Of a stretch of 49,806 nucleotides of DNA, positions 16,153 through 25,491 are shown in pieces. The notes beneath the pieces were generated by a model. It did no database searches and was not told where the DNA came from. It saw nothing but the letters and a program-made list of their open reading frames with translations. Each line of letters begins with the position of its first letter. The first letter of the stretch is position 1. The DNA is from Gemmatimonadota bacterium (lineage in GTDB: Bacteria > Gemmatimonadota > Gemmatimonadetes > Longimicrobiales > Gaopeijiaceae): the NCBI GenBank assembly GCA_022560615.1, contig JADFSR010000031.1:1-49806 (forward strand), read 5' to 3'. The position numbers were made by a program, and so were the translations under genes.

Positions 16153-17637
16153 ATGCAAGAGAGTCTTAATCAGATGCTCGAAACCGCTTGGACCTATTTG
16201 CCGAACCTGGCAGCCGCGACGGCCATTCTTGTCGGCGGCTGGCTGGTCGCCCGCATTTTGGCTGCGGTCGTTCGCAGAGTCCTGAATCGTACCGAGCTGG
16301 ACAACCGCCTGGCGGCTTGGATCGGGGGAGAACGTGGAGCGGCACTCCCGATCGAGAACATATTCGGGAAGGCAGTCTTCTATCTCGTCATGCTCTTCGT
16401 ACTGGTCGCGTTCTTTCAGGCGCTTAAGCTGGACCTCATCACCGAGCCGCTGAACGCGCTGCTTACGCAGCTCTCCGAGTTCGCACCGCGGGTCCTCGGC
16501 GCGGCAGGTCTTCTGATCCTGGCATGGGTGGTCGCCACCGCACTCCGTCGCGTCGTGTCCGGAGCCATGTCGGCCGCGAACCTCGACGTGAGGTTGGGCG
16601 AGAGAACGCTCGAGGAGGGCGGTAGCCTACCCCTCAGCCGTACTCTCGCAGACGCCGTGTATTGGCTGGTTTTTCTCCTCTTCCTTCCGGCGTTTCTGGG
16701 CGCGCTGGCCATCGAGGGGCTCCTCGCACCCGTACAGGGCCTCACAGATCAGATTCTGTCTTTCCTGCCCAATCTCCTGGCCGCTGGCCTGATCTTCGCC
16801 ATCGGTTGGTTCGTCGCCCGTCTGGTGCAGCGCATCGTCACGAACCTGCTCGCCGCCGCACGGGCGGACTCGCTGCCCGAGCGACTCGGTATCGAGGGCA
16901 TGGGGAGCTTGAAGGTCTCGAACCTCGTCGGACTCGTGCTCTACGTCCTGATTCTGATCCCGGTCGTGATCTCGTCTCTCAACGCGCTTCAGCTCGACGC
17001 GATCACGAACCCGGCGAGCGCCATGCTGGCCAGCATCTTGAACACGGTTCCAGGCCTGTTTGCGGCGGCTCTGGTGCTCCTCATCGCTTACGTAGCGGGC
17101 AAGCTCGTGAGCGGACTCATTACGAATGTGCTGGCCAGTGCTGGATTCGACGGCGTTTTGGCAAAGCTCGGTTTCAAGGGCGCCGACCGGCCGGGCGGAC
17201 GTTCGCTCTCGGAGATCGCCGGCTCGCTGACGCTGGTGGCCATCATGGTCTTGGCCACCGTCGAAGCGGCCAACATGATCGGTTTCGTGTCTTTGAACGA
17301 GGTTCTGAGGGGTTTAATCGAGTTCGGCGGCCAGGTGCTGCTTGGTCTCCTGATCTTCGGGATCGGCCTTTGGCTCTCCGGCCTGGCGGCCACGACTGTA
17401 AGGGACAGCGGCGTCGGGCAGGCCGATACACTCGCGATCGCGTCGCGGGTCTCGATCCTGGTGCTTGCCGGCGCAATGGCTCTCAGGCAGATGGGGCTGG
17501 GCGAGCGGATCATCGAGCTCGCGTTCGGTCTCTCGCTCGGCGCCGTCGCGGTCTCAGTCGCGCTGGCTTTCGGGCTCGGCAGCCGGGACATCGCCGCTGA
17601 ACAGGTGCGACGCTGGAGGGACGGCGCTCGGAGCTGA
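16153..17637 (+). CDS. Multi-repeat membrane protein of the mechanosensitive-channel-related 'conserved TM helix' type
   Basis: The 494-residue protein carries five copies of an amphipathic membrane helix: PNLAAATAILVGGWLVARI, PRVLGAAGLLILAWVVATAL, PNLLAAGLIFAIGWFVARLV, PGLFAAALVLLIAYVAGKLV and a more divergent GGQVLLGLLIFGIGLWLSGL, near residues 17, 111, 206, 299 and 394, so about 95 residues apart. Each is followed by at least one further hydrophobic helix. The helix resembles the pore-lining element of the MscS family (TM_helix repeat, as in CmpX), but no MscS beta or C-terminal cage domain follows. AAAGGAG stands before ATG 16153. A channel or envelope-stress role is inferred from the helix type only. 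Confidence 0.85.
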   Translation: MQESLNQMLETAWTYLPNLAAATAILVGGWLVARILAAVVRRVLNRTELDNRLAAWIGGERGAALPIENIFGKAVFYLVMLFVLVAFFQALKLDLITEPLNALLTQLSEFAPRVLGAAGLLILAWVVATALRRVVSGAMSAANLDVRLGERTLEEGGSLPLSRTLADAVYWLVFLLFLPAFLGALAIEGLLAPVQGLTDQILSFLPNLLAAGLIFAIGWFVARLVQRIVTNLLAAARADSLPERLGIEGMGSLKVSNLVGLVLYVLILIPVVISSLNALQLDAITNPASAMLASILNTVPGLFAAALVLLIAYVAGKLVSGLITNVLASAGFDGVLAKLGFKGADRPGGRSLSEIAGSLTLVAIMVLATVEAANMIGFVSLNEVLRGLIEFGGQVLLGLLIFGIGLWLSGLAATTVRDSGVGQADTLAIASRVSILVLAGAMALRQMGLGERIIELAFGLSLGAVAVSVALAFGLGSRDIAAEQVRRWRDGARS

Positions 17638-17661
17638 GGGCCCATGACGTGCCAATGCCCT

Positions 17662-18837
17662 TCAATCCCGACGGACGGTGGCAAGGATGGGACGATGATC
17701 CGAGCCCACGTCTCTTCCCAGCTCCGCCCCGATGACAATCCAGTCGTCGTCTACCAGAATGTGGTCGATGCGAGCCCGGATCCATCCGTTCAAGCGCGTG
17801 CCTCCCAGTCCGTGGCCCAACAGCGAGAACGAGTTTTGCCAATCGGACCACACCTCTCTGTAGATCGTACTCTCGGCCGGGGTGTTGAAGTCGCCCACCA
17901 CCAGGCTCGGACCGACGAACTGGCCTACCCAGCCGCGTGCGGCCCGAAGCTCGATTGCACGCAGAGCCGACTTCTCGCTCATCCGGTCGATCCCACGTTC
18001 GAGGTCGCCCTCACGCATCAGGGTGAGTCCAGCCCGGGGGGTCTCGAGGTGGAGGTTGGTCAGGTAGACCTCCTCCCCCTCGATGTCCAGAACGTACGTC
18101 ATCACGAGGGCCGAGCCCCCTGCCAGTCGGAAGCTCTCTCGCTCCATCTGCCGCACCTCGAGGATCTCGAAGCGGCTGACGAGGCAGAGGTCGTTTCGCA
18201 CGTCCGTATGGAAGTCGGATAGGAACGAAACGGCCTCCCGAAACGCCCCCCGGCACTCCTGAAAGGCCGCGAGATCGGTGTCCCATTCCAGCATGAGTGC
18301 CGTCGGCCCTTTAGTGATCGACTCGCCGCCGGCGACGTTGAAGCTCGCCACCCGGAGATCTCCGGCCGGGTCTTCCGACCGGAGCAGATCGCGCCAACCC
18401 GTCCGAAGCCCCACCACCGGCCCGAGCAGCAAGACTCCGATGACCGCGAGGGGTACGGTGATGGCCCGATCCCGGCGCAACGCCAAAGGCACCAATCCCA
18501 TCAAAGGAACCAGCAGGACCCACCGAGGGCCAAACAGCAGGGTGGTCGCCGGCCACCAGAGATCACTCCACAGCCAGATCATCGCTAGCGCCAAGAGCGT
18601 CACGCCCGAGTAGACCGCCGTGCCCCACCAGAGGCCACGATCTATCGTGGACCGGCTCGCCGGCCTTCGAAGATTCGCGGTCCAACGAACCAGTCGGTGC
18701 CGCCTCGTCGGGTCCACCGGGGACCTACAGACCGGGCAGCGCGCCGAACGCCAAAAACGCCGCCCACGTCCCAGACGGACGCGGTGTCCCTGAACGCAGG
18801 GGACGACGACGTCGCGCGGTTTTGCGTTAGCTGCCAT
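17662..18837 (-). CDS. Membrane-anchored endonuclease/exonuclease/phosphatase-family protein
   Basis: The 391-residue product starts with a possible metal-binding segment (CVQGH at about 14-18 and CPVC near 34-37), then three to four membrane helices at about 70-145, and a C-terminal EEP domain. EEP landmarks are LRVASFNVAGG, AFQECRG (metal Glu), YLTNLHLETPRAG, LVVGDFNTP (Asp and Asn) and GSDHRPILA (catalytic His with Asp). Family members cleave phosphodiesters in DNA, RNA, lipids or inositol phosphates; membrane-bound forms are often nucleases or phospholipases, and the substrate here is open. ATG 18837 is used. It ends 24 bases from the convergent repeat membrane protein. Confidence 0.82.
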   Translation of the reverse strand: MAANAKPRDVVVPCVQGHRVRLGRGRRFWRSARCPVCRSPVDPTRRHRLVRWTANLRRPASRSTIDRGLWWGTAVYSGVTLLALAMIWLWSDLWWPATTLLFGPRWVLLVPLMGLVPLALRRDRAITVPLAVIGVLLLGPVVGLRTGWRDLLRSEDPAGDLRVASFNVAGGESITKGPTALMLEWDTDLAAFQECRGAFREAVSFLSDFHTDVRNDLCLVSRFEILEVRQMERESFRLAGGSALVMTYVLDIEGEEVYLTNLHLETPRAGLTLMREGDLERGIDRMSEKSALRAIELRAARGWVGQFVGPSLVVGDFNTPAESTIYREVWSDWQNSFSLLGHGLGGTRLNGWIRARIDHILVDDDWIVIGAELGRDVGSDHRPILATVRRD

Positions 18838-19059
18838 GTGGCCCCTCGATCCGGGCGGTCTACCCCAATTGACTCGGGTAGCACGGTTGGCGCCACCACC
18901 TCATATGCCGGGGGAAGAGCAGCGTGCCGGTCTCCACCCTCGAGTGCGAGGTGGGAACTGAATGCGGCGGACGGGTAGCCTGCTCGCTGGCGCCCACCTA
19001 ATCTGGGGCGGGGTCGGCCCGCGTGGGTCGGCCGCTTCGAGATACACAGGAGTCGTTTC

Positions 19060-22000
19060 ATGAAGCCCGGCCGCATTATTGCCTTCGTAACCCTGGCAAT
19101 GACCGCGCTCCCACTGGGCGCGCAAGATTCTTCGGATCCGTTTGCCGCCATGCGCGCCCGCGAAATCGGGCCCGCTGGCATGAGCGGTCGCGTAGCGGAT
19201 GTCGAGGTCGTGCTCAGCGACCCCAACATCATCTACGTGGGCTCGTCCACGGGTGGACTCTTCAAATCCGACGATGGCGGGATCGCCTGGAACCCCGTGT
19301 TCGACGAGCAAGACGTGCTGGGCATCGGCGCGATCGCGCTCTTCCAGCCCAATCCAGACATCGTGTGGGTCGGTACGGGCGAGGGGAATCCCCGCAACAG
19401 CGCCGGCGTCGGGCGGGGCCTCTTCAAGTCGATCGATGGCGGCCGCTCGTGGCGGTCGATGGGGCTCGAGCGGTCGGAGCGCATCCACCGGATCCTGACG
19501 CACCCGACGGACCCGGACATCGTGTACGTCGGCGTCATGGGACCCGCGTGGTCGGACGGTCAGGAACGCGGGCTGTACCGTACGCGCGACGGCGGCCGCA
19601 CCTGGGATCGCGTGCTGTGGCAGAACGAGCGTACCGGCATCGCGGATCTGGTCATGGACCCGTCGAACCCGGACAAGCTCTTCGCGGCGATGTGGGAGTT
19701 CAGGCGCACTCCTTGGGACCTCAAGTCGGGTGGCCCTGGCTCAGGGCTCTTCGTGACCTACAACGGCGGAGACTCCTGGAGGCAGCTGTCTGCCGACGAC
19801 GGGCTCCCCGAGGGTGAGTTAGGGCGGATCGGCATAGCGATCTCGCGGTCGAACCCGGATGTGGTCTACGCGATCATCGAGGCGACCCGGTCCGAGCTCG
19901 TACGATCGGCGGACGGGGGACGCACGTGGAGCACGATCGATGACGGGCCCAGGGTGAACCCGCGCCCCTTCTACTACGCGGATCTGCGCATCGACCCGAG
20001 GAACGAGAACCGGCTGTACCGGTTGCAGTCTTCGATCGACGTAAGTGAGGACCAGGGACGCAACTGGAGGACGCTGGTGTCCAGCCAGATCGTGCACGGG
20101 GACGTGCATGAACTGTGGATCGATCCGGCAGATCCGCGTCGCATGATACTCGGCGAGGACGGCGGTATCGCGCTCAGCTACGACCGCGGAGACAGCTGGC
20201 GCTTCGTAGAGAACCTCGCCCTGGGTCAGTTCTACCACGTCACCGTCGACGATGCGGTGCCGTTCAACATCTATGGAGGCCTCCAGGACAACGGTTCCTG
20301 GTACGGTCCGAGCACGGTATGGGAGAACAAGGGCATCCTGAACGCCCACTGGCGGCGCGTAGGCAGCGGTGACGGCTTCAGCGTGATGCCCGATCGTGGA
20401 GACCCCGACAACTTCGGGTACTCGATGTCCCAGGGCGGGAACCTGCAGCACTTCAACAAGAATACCGGCGCGCGACGTGGCATTCGGCCGGTGCACCCCG
20501 ACGGTACCGCGCTCCGCTTCAACTGGAACGCAGGCCTCACATGGGACCCGCTCGACCTGGAGACCATCTTCCTGGGAAGCCAATTCCTTCACACCAGCAG
20601 CGATCAGGGTCGGAGCTGGCAGATCATTTCGCCCGATCTGACTACGGATGACCCGCTCAAGCAGCGGGCGGAGGTGAGCGGTGGGCTCACCATCGATGCA
20701 TCGGGCGCGGAGATGCACACCACGATCATCTCGATCGGCCCGAGCACGCTCGAGCGAGGCCTGATCTGGGTCGGCACCGACGACGGTAACGTTCAGATCA
20801 CGCGAGACGGTGGAGAGAACTGGCAAAACGTGCGGGACAACATCGTGGGACTCCCGCACGGCATCTGGATCCCGGACGTGCAACCATCCAAGCACGAGCC
20901 GGGTCGCGCATACGTGGTGGCAGAGGACCACCGGCGCGGGGACTGGACACCGCACGTGTATGTGACCGAGGACTACGGGGCGACGTGGACGTCACTGAGC
21001 TCACCCGCTATAGCCGGCTTCGTGCACGCCATCGAGGAGGATCCGGAGAACCCGAACCTACTCTTCCTGGGCACCGAGTTCGGGCTGCGCGTGAGCTTCG
21101 ACCGAGGGCAAAGCTGGGAGAAATACACTTCGGGCGTGCCCGCCGTCCCCATTCGCGACCTGGTAGTGCATCCGCGCGACGCCGACCTAGTGCTGGGGAC
21201 GCACGGCCGAGCGCTGATCGTGCTGGACGACATTCGGCCGCTGCGTGAGTTGGCGGAGGACCCCTCGATCCGTGGCGCCACGGTGCACGTGTTCGGCCCG
21301 CCGCCGGCGTATGACCTGAGCATCGCGGACGCGATCGGCTACCGCTCCACCGGGCACGCCATGCAGCAGGCGGAGACTCGGGCGAACGGCGCGATCCTCA
21401 CGTTTTGGACCGCCGAGGGTGGAGATGCCGATGTGGCGATCAGCAACGACGAGGGGATGCTCGTCTACTCGCGCTCCCTATCAGCAACCGCTGGGGCGAA
21501 CCGCCTCGTATGGGACCTGCGTCCGGGAGGAGACTCGGACGAGGCGGTATTTCCACGCCAGATGTCGGTTTTCCCGGGCACGTATCAGGTCGCTGTGACC
21601 GTCGGAGACCTGACCTCCGTGACCGGTCTCATAGTGATGGGCGACCCGCGGAACCCAGTCAGCACGGCCGACCTGGTCGCGAAGCGAAACGCGTTGCTCG
21701 ATATGTCGGCGATCAGCCAACGAGAGGACGACGCGCGTCAGGAGCTCACGCGTCTACTGAGCGCCGTCGAGACCGTGCTCGAGACGCTCGAAGAGGACGC
21801 CGACGCGCTGCGCGAGCAGGGTGAAACGCTGCAAGGCGAGCTCCAGGCGCTGAACGAGAGGCTCTTTACCGGTCCCGAGTGTCAGGGTCGGTGCGGTGGG
21901 GACGTCGTGGCCGACTTGATCGGCCGGCCGATGGGACGCATCACGGGTGAGACGGGTGGGCCCTCTCCGAACACCATCCACATGATGAACCAGGCCAGCG

Positions 22001-22110
22001 CAGCCGCGGACACCATCGAAAACGAGCTCGCGGCGATCTCGGACGGACCCGTCGCCGCCTACAAGGCAGCGCTACAGGCGGCGGGTTACACACCGTTCGG
22101 AGGTAACTGA
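19060..22110 (+). CDS. Large secreted Asp-box (BNR/sortilin-like) beta-propeller protein
   Basis: The 1016-residue product has a signal peptide (IIAFVTLAMTALPLGAQ) and about eleven Asp-box motifs of the S-x-D-x-G-x-x-W kind, for example SDDGGIAW, SIDGGRSW, TRDGGRTW, SADGGRTW, SYDRGDSW, SSDQGRSW, TEDYGATW and SFDRGQSW. These mark one or two large beta-propellers at about 30-720, as in sortilin VPS10 and sialidase-like proteins. The C-terminal 300 residues include a beta-sandwich region and a helical segment (VETVLETLEEDADALREQGE) with a Cys pair (CQGRC). Such proteins are often annotated as glycosyl hydrolases, but no catalytic set is visible. AGGAG stands ahead of ATG 19060. The proline dehydrogenase gene starts five bases after the stop. 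Confidence 0.88.
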   Translation: MKPGRIIAFVTLAMTALPLGAQDSSDPFAAMRAREIGPAGMSGRVADVEVVLSDPNIIYVGSSTGGLFKSDDGGIAWNPVFDEQDVLGIGAIALFQPNPDIVWVGTGEGNPRNSAGVGRGLFKSIDGGRSWRSMGLERSERIHRILTHPTDPDIVYVGVMGPAWSDGQERGLYRTRDGGRTWDRVLWQNERTGIADLVMDPSNPDKLFAAMWEFRRTPWDLKSGGPGSGLFVTYNGGDSWRQLSADDGLPEGELGRIGIAISRSNPDVVYAIIEATRSELVRSADGGRTWSTIDDGPRVNPRPFYYADLRIDPRNENRLYRLQSSIDVSEDQGRNWRTLVSSQIVHGDVHELWIDPADPRRMILGEDGGIALSYDRGDSWRFVENLALGQFYHVTVDDAVPFNIYGGLQDNGSWYGPSTVWENKGILNAHWRRVGSGDGFSVMPDRGDPDNFGYSMSQGGNLQHFNKNTGARRGIRPVHPDGTALRFNWNAGLTWDPLDLETIFLGSQFLHTSSDQGRSWQIISPDLTTDDPLKQRAEVSGGLTIDASGAEMHTTIISIGPSTLERGLIWVGTDDGNVQITRDGGENWQNVRDNIVGLPHGIWIPDVQPSKHEPGRAYVVAEDHRRGDWTPHVYVTEDYGATWTSLSSPAIAGFVHAIEEDPENPNLLFLGTEFGLRVSFDRGQSWEKYTSGVPAVPIRDLVVHPRDADLVLGTHGRALIVLDDIRPLRELAEDPSIRGATVHVFGPPPAYDLSIADAIGYRSTGHAMQQAETRANGAILTFWTAEGGDADVAISNDEGMLVYSRSLSATAGANRLVWDLRPGGDSDEAVFPRQMSVFPGTYQVAVTVGDLTSVTGLIVMGDPRNPVSTADLVAKRNALLDMSAISQREDDARQELTRLLSAVETVLETLEEDADALREQGETLQGELQALNERLFTGPECQGRCGGDVVADLIGRPMGRITGETGGPSPNTIHMMNQASAAADTIENELAAISDGPVAAYKAALQAAGYTPFGGN

Positions 22111-22115
22111 AGTCG

Positions 22116-23030
22116 ATGATCGGTAAAGCGCTGCTCTGGGCTTCCACGAACCCTCTGCTCGCGGAACGGCTCCCGCAATACGCCTTCGTACGACGTGCGA
22201 CCCGGCGCTTCCTGGCAGGTGAGACGCTGGACGAAGCGCTGAACGAGGCGGCCCGACTCGCCGACAGTTCGATCACTGGCACGGCGACGCTGCTCGGCGA
22301 GGACGTCGAGACCGAAGAAGAAGCCGACGCGGTCCTCGAGCACTACCTCGGGGCCCTGAGGGCCATCAGCGAGCGCGGCCTCGATGTGGAGATCTCCGTC
22401 AAGCCGACGCAGCTCGGGCTCGACTTCAGCGTAGACCGGACACAGGAGCGGATCGTTCGGCTTCTGGAGGCGTCTACGGCACCCGTGTGGATCGACATGG
22501 AGAGATCCGGTCGTGTAGACGCAACGCTCGACATCTTCAAGAGCGTCCTCCCGAAACACCGCGACGTCGGGCTTTGCCTCCAGTCGTATCTCCACCGCAC
22601 GAGGGGAGACCTGGAAGCGCTATTGCCGCTCGACCCCTCGATTCGGCTGGTGAAGGGCGCCTACGACGAACCCGCCAGCGTCGCCTATCCCCAAAAAACG
22701 GATGTCGACCAGAACTTCGTCCGACTCACCGGCATGCTCCTGCGCGCTCGAGCGAGCGGAGGGAAGGGACGTCCCGTCATCGGTACGCACGACCCGCGCA
22801 TCGTCGGTGAAGCGACTCGGCTGGCGTATGAGCTCAACCTGAAGAAGGGCAGCTACGAGTTCGCGATGCTCTACGGCATCGATCGGGCTCAGCAGGGGCG
22901 ACTGGCACGCGGGGGGCACGCCATGCGCGTGCTGCTCAGCTACGGCTCCGGGTGGTTCCCGTGGTATATGCGTCGTCTGGCTGAACGGCCCGCGAACGTG
23001 TTCTTCGTCTTGAAGCAGCTCATCCGGTAG
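22116..23030 (+). CDS. Proline dehydrogenase (monofunctional, FAD-dependent)
   Basis: This 304-residue TIM-barrel flavoenzyme oxidises L-proline to 1-pyrroline-5-carboxylate and passes electrons to quinones. Recognisable segments are EISVKPTQLGLD, VWIDMERS, GLCLQSYLHRTRGDLE, RLVKGAYDEP (substrate/FAD Lys and the GAY turn), PVIGTHDPRI and YEFAMLYGIDRAQQ, followed by the C-terminal helix. The length fits single-domain bacterial and Thermus-type enzymes rather than bifunctional PutA. The 1-pyrroline-5-carboxylate dehydrogenase is not in the window. The next gene, an MFS transporter, starts in its last codons, so proline or another amino acid may be the transported substrate, as an inference. Confidence 0.93.
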   Translation: MIGKALLWASTNPLLAERLPQYAFVRRATRRFLAGETLDEALNEAARLADSSITGTATLLGEDVETEEEADAVLEHYLGALRAISERGLDVEISVKPTQLGLDFSVDRTQERIVRLLEASTAPVWIDMERSGRVDATLDIFKSVLPKHRDVGLCLQSYLHRTRGDLEALLPLDPSIRLVKGAYDEPASVAYPQKTDVDQNFVRLTGMLLRARASGGKGRPVIGTHDPRIVGEATRLAYELNLKKGSYEFAMLYGIDRAQQGRLARGGHAMRVLLSYGSGWFPWYMRRLAERPANVFFVLKQLIR

Positions 23031-24277
23031 TGGCAACGAGCTCCACGGAATCTTCGATGTCGCTCACCGACGCCGACCCCCGGCGTTGGCGCACGCTCGT
23101 GCTGGTCTCGGTGGCGATGATGCTTTCGCTATCGGCGTGGATGACCGCGACCGCTTTAGGCCCCGAGCTCCAGCAGCGTTGGGGACTCACCGCGAGTCAG
23201 GTGGGGTGGCTCACCACCGTCGTGCAGCTCGGCTTCGTAGCCGGCACCGCGGTCGGTGCGCTCCTGAACCTCGCCGACGTACTCTCCTCGCGGGCCTACT
23301 TCGCTACGTCGGCACTGCTCGCCGCCGCAGCAAATGCCCTCCTTCTCGTGGTGCCGGGCTACGGCTTGGCGCTTGCGGCACGCTTCGCGACCGGTTTCTT
23401 CCTCGCCGGCGTGTATCCACCGGGCATGAAGATGATCTCCACGTGGTTCCGATCGGCACGCGGCTTCGCCATCGGGACGGTTGTGGGGGCTCTCACGGTG
23501 GGGAAGGCGACCCCGTACCTGCTGAAGGCTCTCGGCGGGCCGACCGTGACCGCGGTGGTCGCGGGCGCGTCGATCGCCGGGCTTGCCGCCGCCGTTCTTA
23601 TGGCGGTCGGCTACCGGGACGGGCCGTATCCGTTCCCGCGGCGCGCCTTCGAATGGACACGCGTAGCCCGCCTGCTCAGGCACCGTCCGACGATGCTCGC
23701 GACCGGTGGCTATCTAGGTCACATGTGGGAGTTGTACGCCATGTGGACATGGGTCCCGGCCTTCCTGGTGGCGGCGGCCGGAGCCGGCGTCTCCCAGCCC
23801 GCCATTGACCTGGTCGCCTTCGGCGCGATCGCGGCCGGCGGCCTCGGCTGCGTCTGGGGCGGGGTTGCCGCGGACAAGGTGGGTCGACCCCGTGTCGTGA
23901 ACTTTGCGATGACGGTCAGCGGGGTCTGCTGCGTCGTCGCGGGCTTCGCTTTCGACGGCCCGTTCGTCCTGCTCGCGCTGCTGACCTGGGTCTGGGGCTT
24001 CTTCGTGGTCGCCGATTCGGCTCAATTCAGCGCCATGGTCACGGAGGTCGCGCCGCCCGACTCCGTCGGCACCGCTCTGATGCTTCAGACCTCCGCAGGC
24101 TTTCTGCTGACCATGGTCACGATCCAGGCCGTGCCGGCCATGGTCGAGGTCGTCGAATGGCGGTGGGCCTTCGCCTTTCTCGCCCTCGGCCCGGTCGTCG
24201 GTATCATGAGCATCCTTCGACTCGTCCGCGTGCAACCTTCGCCCACACATCGTACTGACCGATGCTCCATATCCTGA
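23030..24277 (+). CDS. MFS transporter
   Basis: The 415-residue protein has about twelve hydrophobic helices in the two-lobe pattern of the major facilitator superfamily. GPELQQRWGLTASQVGWLTT precedes helix 2, and the motif between helices 2 and 3 is degenerate (LNLADVLSSR). The second lobe shows GGVAADKVGRPRVV, the repeat of that motif. GTG 23030 shares one base with the stop of proline dehydrogenase; ATG 23057 is an alternative without the extra nine residues. It overlaps the following symporter by 16 bases. The substrate cannot be told; the operon suggests amino or organic acids. Confidence 0.9.
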   Translation: MATSSTESSMSLTDADPRRWRTLVLVSVAMMLSLSAWMTATALGPELQQRWGLTASQVGWLTTVVQLGFVAGTAVGALLNLADVLSSRAYFATSALLAAAANALLLVVPGYGLALAARFATGFFLAGVYPPGMKMISTWFRSARGFAIGTVVGALTVGKATPYLLKALGGPTVTAVVAGASIAGLAAAVLMAVGYRDGPYPFPRRAFEWTRVARLLRHRPTMLATGGYLGHMWELYAMWTWVPAFLVAAAGAGVSQPAIDLVAFGAIAAGGLGCVWGGVAADKVGRPRVVNFAMTVSGVCCVVAGFAFDGPFVLLALLTWVWGFFVVADSAQFSAMVTEVAPPDSVGTALMLQTSAGFLLTMVTIQAVPAMVEVVEWRWAFAFLALGPVVGIMSILRLVRVQPSPTHRTDRCSIS

Positions 24278-25491
24278 TCGCTCTGGGCCTGGCTCTCGGA
24301 CTCGGAACAGGCCTGCTCGCCGCGGCGACCGGTTCGGAACTCCTGATGGCGATCGCCGCCGGCTCGGCGCCGCTCGGCACCGCATTCATGAACGCGATCC
24401 GGATGGTCGTGATTCCGCTAGTGATGGCCGTCATCTTCACCGGCGTAGCGGGACTGGGAGATCCCCGAAAGTTGGGGAGGCTCGGCGGCTTCACGCTCGG
24501 TTTCTTTTGGATCACGGTCCTCCCGGCGATCGTGATCGGGATGGGGACCATGTGGTTTGGGCTCCGCTTCGCGCCAGACATAGCCGCACCCGCGGTGGCC
24601 GCGCAGGAAACGGCGGAGCTGCCGAGCTTCGTGGACTTCCTGGTGAACCTCATCCCCAGCAACCCCTTCGCGGCGGCGAGCGCCGGCCAACTGCTCCCGC
24701 TCATCGTCTTCACCGCGCTCTTCGCGGCAGCCACGGGCGCGTTGAGCGACGAGCATCGCAGTACGCTGGTGAAGCTTGCCGACGCCGTGAGCGCGGCGCT
24801 CATCAAGCTCGTGTGGTGGATCCTCTGGCTCGCCCCCATCGGGGTGTTCGGTCTGGCCGCCCCGGTGACCGCCCAGCTAGGGTGGGGCCTCGTGCAAAGC
24901 CTGGCGGTCTTCGTGGTGAGCGTGATCGTCGGCCTCGCGATCTACATCACGCTTCTGTATCTGCCCCTCCTATATGTCGTCGGAGGCGTCAGCCCTGTGA
25001 AGTTCGTGACGAGCGCGTTCGGCGCTGCGTCGATCGCGTTCTCGACCACGAGCACCGTCGCGGCGCTGCCGGTGACGCTCGACGAGGCCAAGAGCAACCT
25101 GAGAGTCTCGGATGCCGTGGCGGATCTCGTCCTTCCCTTGGGCGCGTCGATGTACCGGGCGGGAAGCGCGCTCTTCCAGGGGACGGCGATCGTCTTCCTA
25201 GCCCACCTCTACGAGGTGCCTTTCCCCCTGACCGCCGTGGGCGGTGCCATCCTGGCCACGTTCCTGGTTTCCTTGACCGTCGCGCCGGTACCCTCGTCCG
25301 GGGTGATGACCCTGGCACCCGCGCTCGACGCGGTGGGCATCCCGCTGTCGGGTCTGGCGATCCTGCTCGGCATCGATCGAATCCCCGACATGTTCAGGAG
25401 CACCACGAACCTCCTGGGTCAGGTCACGACGTCGGTGTTGGTGGACCGTTGGGTTGGAGAGGGCGGCGGAGCTTCCACACGCCGAGGGTGA
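24262..25491 (+). CDS. Dicarboxylate/amino-acid symporter (DAACS/GltP fold) with altered cation sites
   Basis: The 409-residue protein has the glutamate-transporter fold. The hairpin-1 serine-rich stretch reads AFSTTSTVAALPV. The helix-7 sequence PLGASMYRAGSAL stands where the family has PLGATINMDGTAL, so the Asn-Met-Asp-Gly-Thr sodium motif is replaced by Tyr-Arg-Ala-Gly-Ser. In helix 8, GIDRIPDMFRSTTNLLGQ keeps the substrate Asp, Arg and Asn (DMxRxxxN), but the final Asp of the NxxGD motif is Gln. By comparison with the archaeal GltPh, both acidic sodium ligands (D312 and D405 equivalents) are gone. It may use protons or act uncoupled. It lies in an operon with proline dehydrogenase and overlaps the convergent YkvI gene by 68 bases. 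Confidence 0.9.
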   Translation: MLHILIALGLALGLGTGLLAAATGSELLMAIAAGSAPLGTAFMNAIRMVVIPLVMAVIFTGVAGLGDPRKLGRLGGFTLGFFWITVLPAIVIGMGTMWFGLRFAPDIAAPAVAAQETAELPSFVDFLVNLIPSNPFAAASAGQLLPLIVFTALFAAATGALSDEHRSTLVKLADAVSAALIKLVWWILWLAPIGVFGLAAPVTAQLGWGLVQSLAVFVVSVIVGLAIYITLLYLPLLYVVGGVSPVKFVTSAFGAASIAFSTTSTVAALPVTLDEAKSNLRVSDAVADLVLPLGASMYRAGSALFQGTAIVFLAHLYEVPFPLTAVGGAILATFLVSLTVAPVPSSGVMTLAPALDAVGIPLSGLAILLGIDRIPDMFRSTTNLLGQVTTSVLVDRWVGEGGGASTRRG

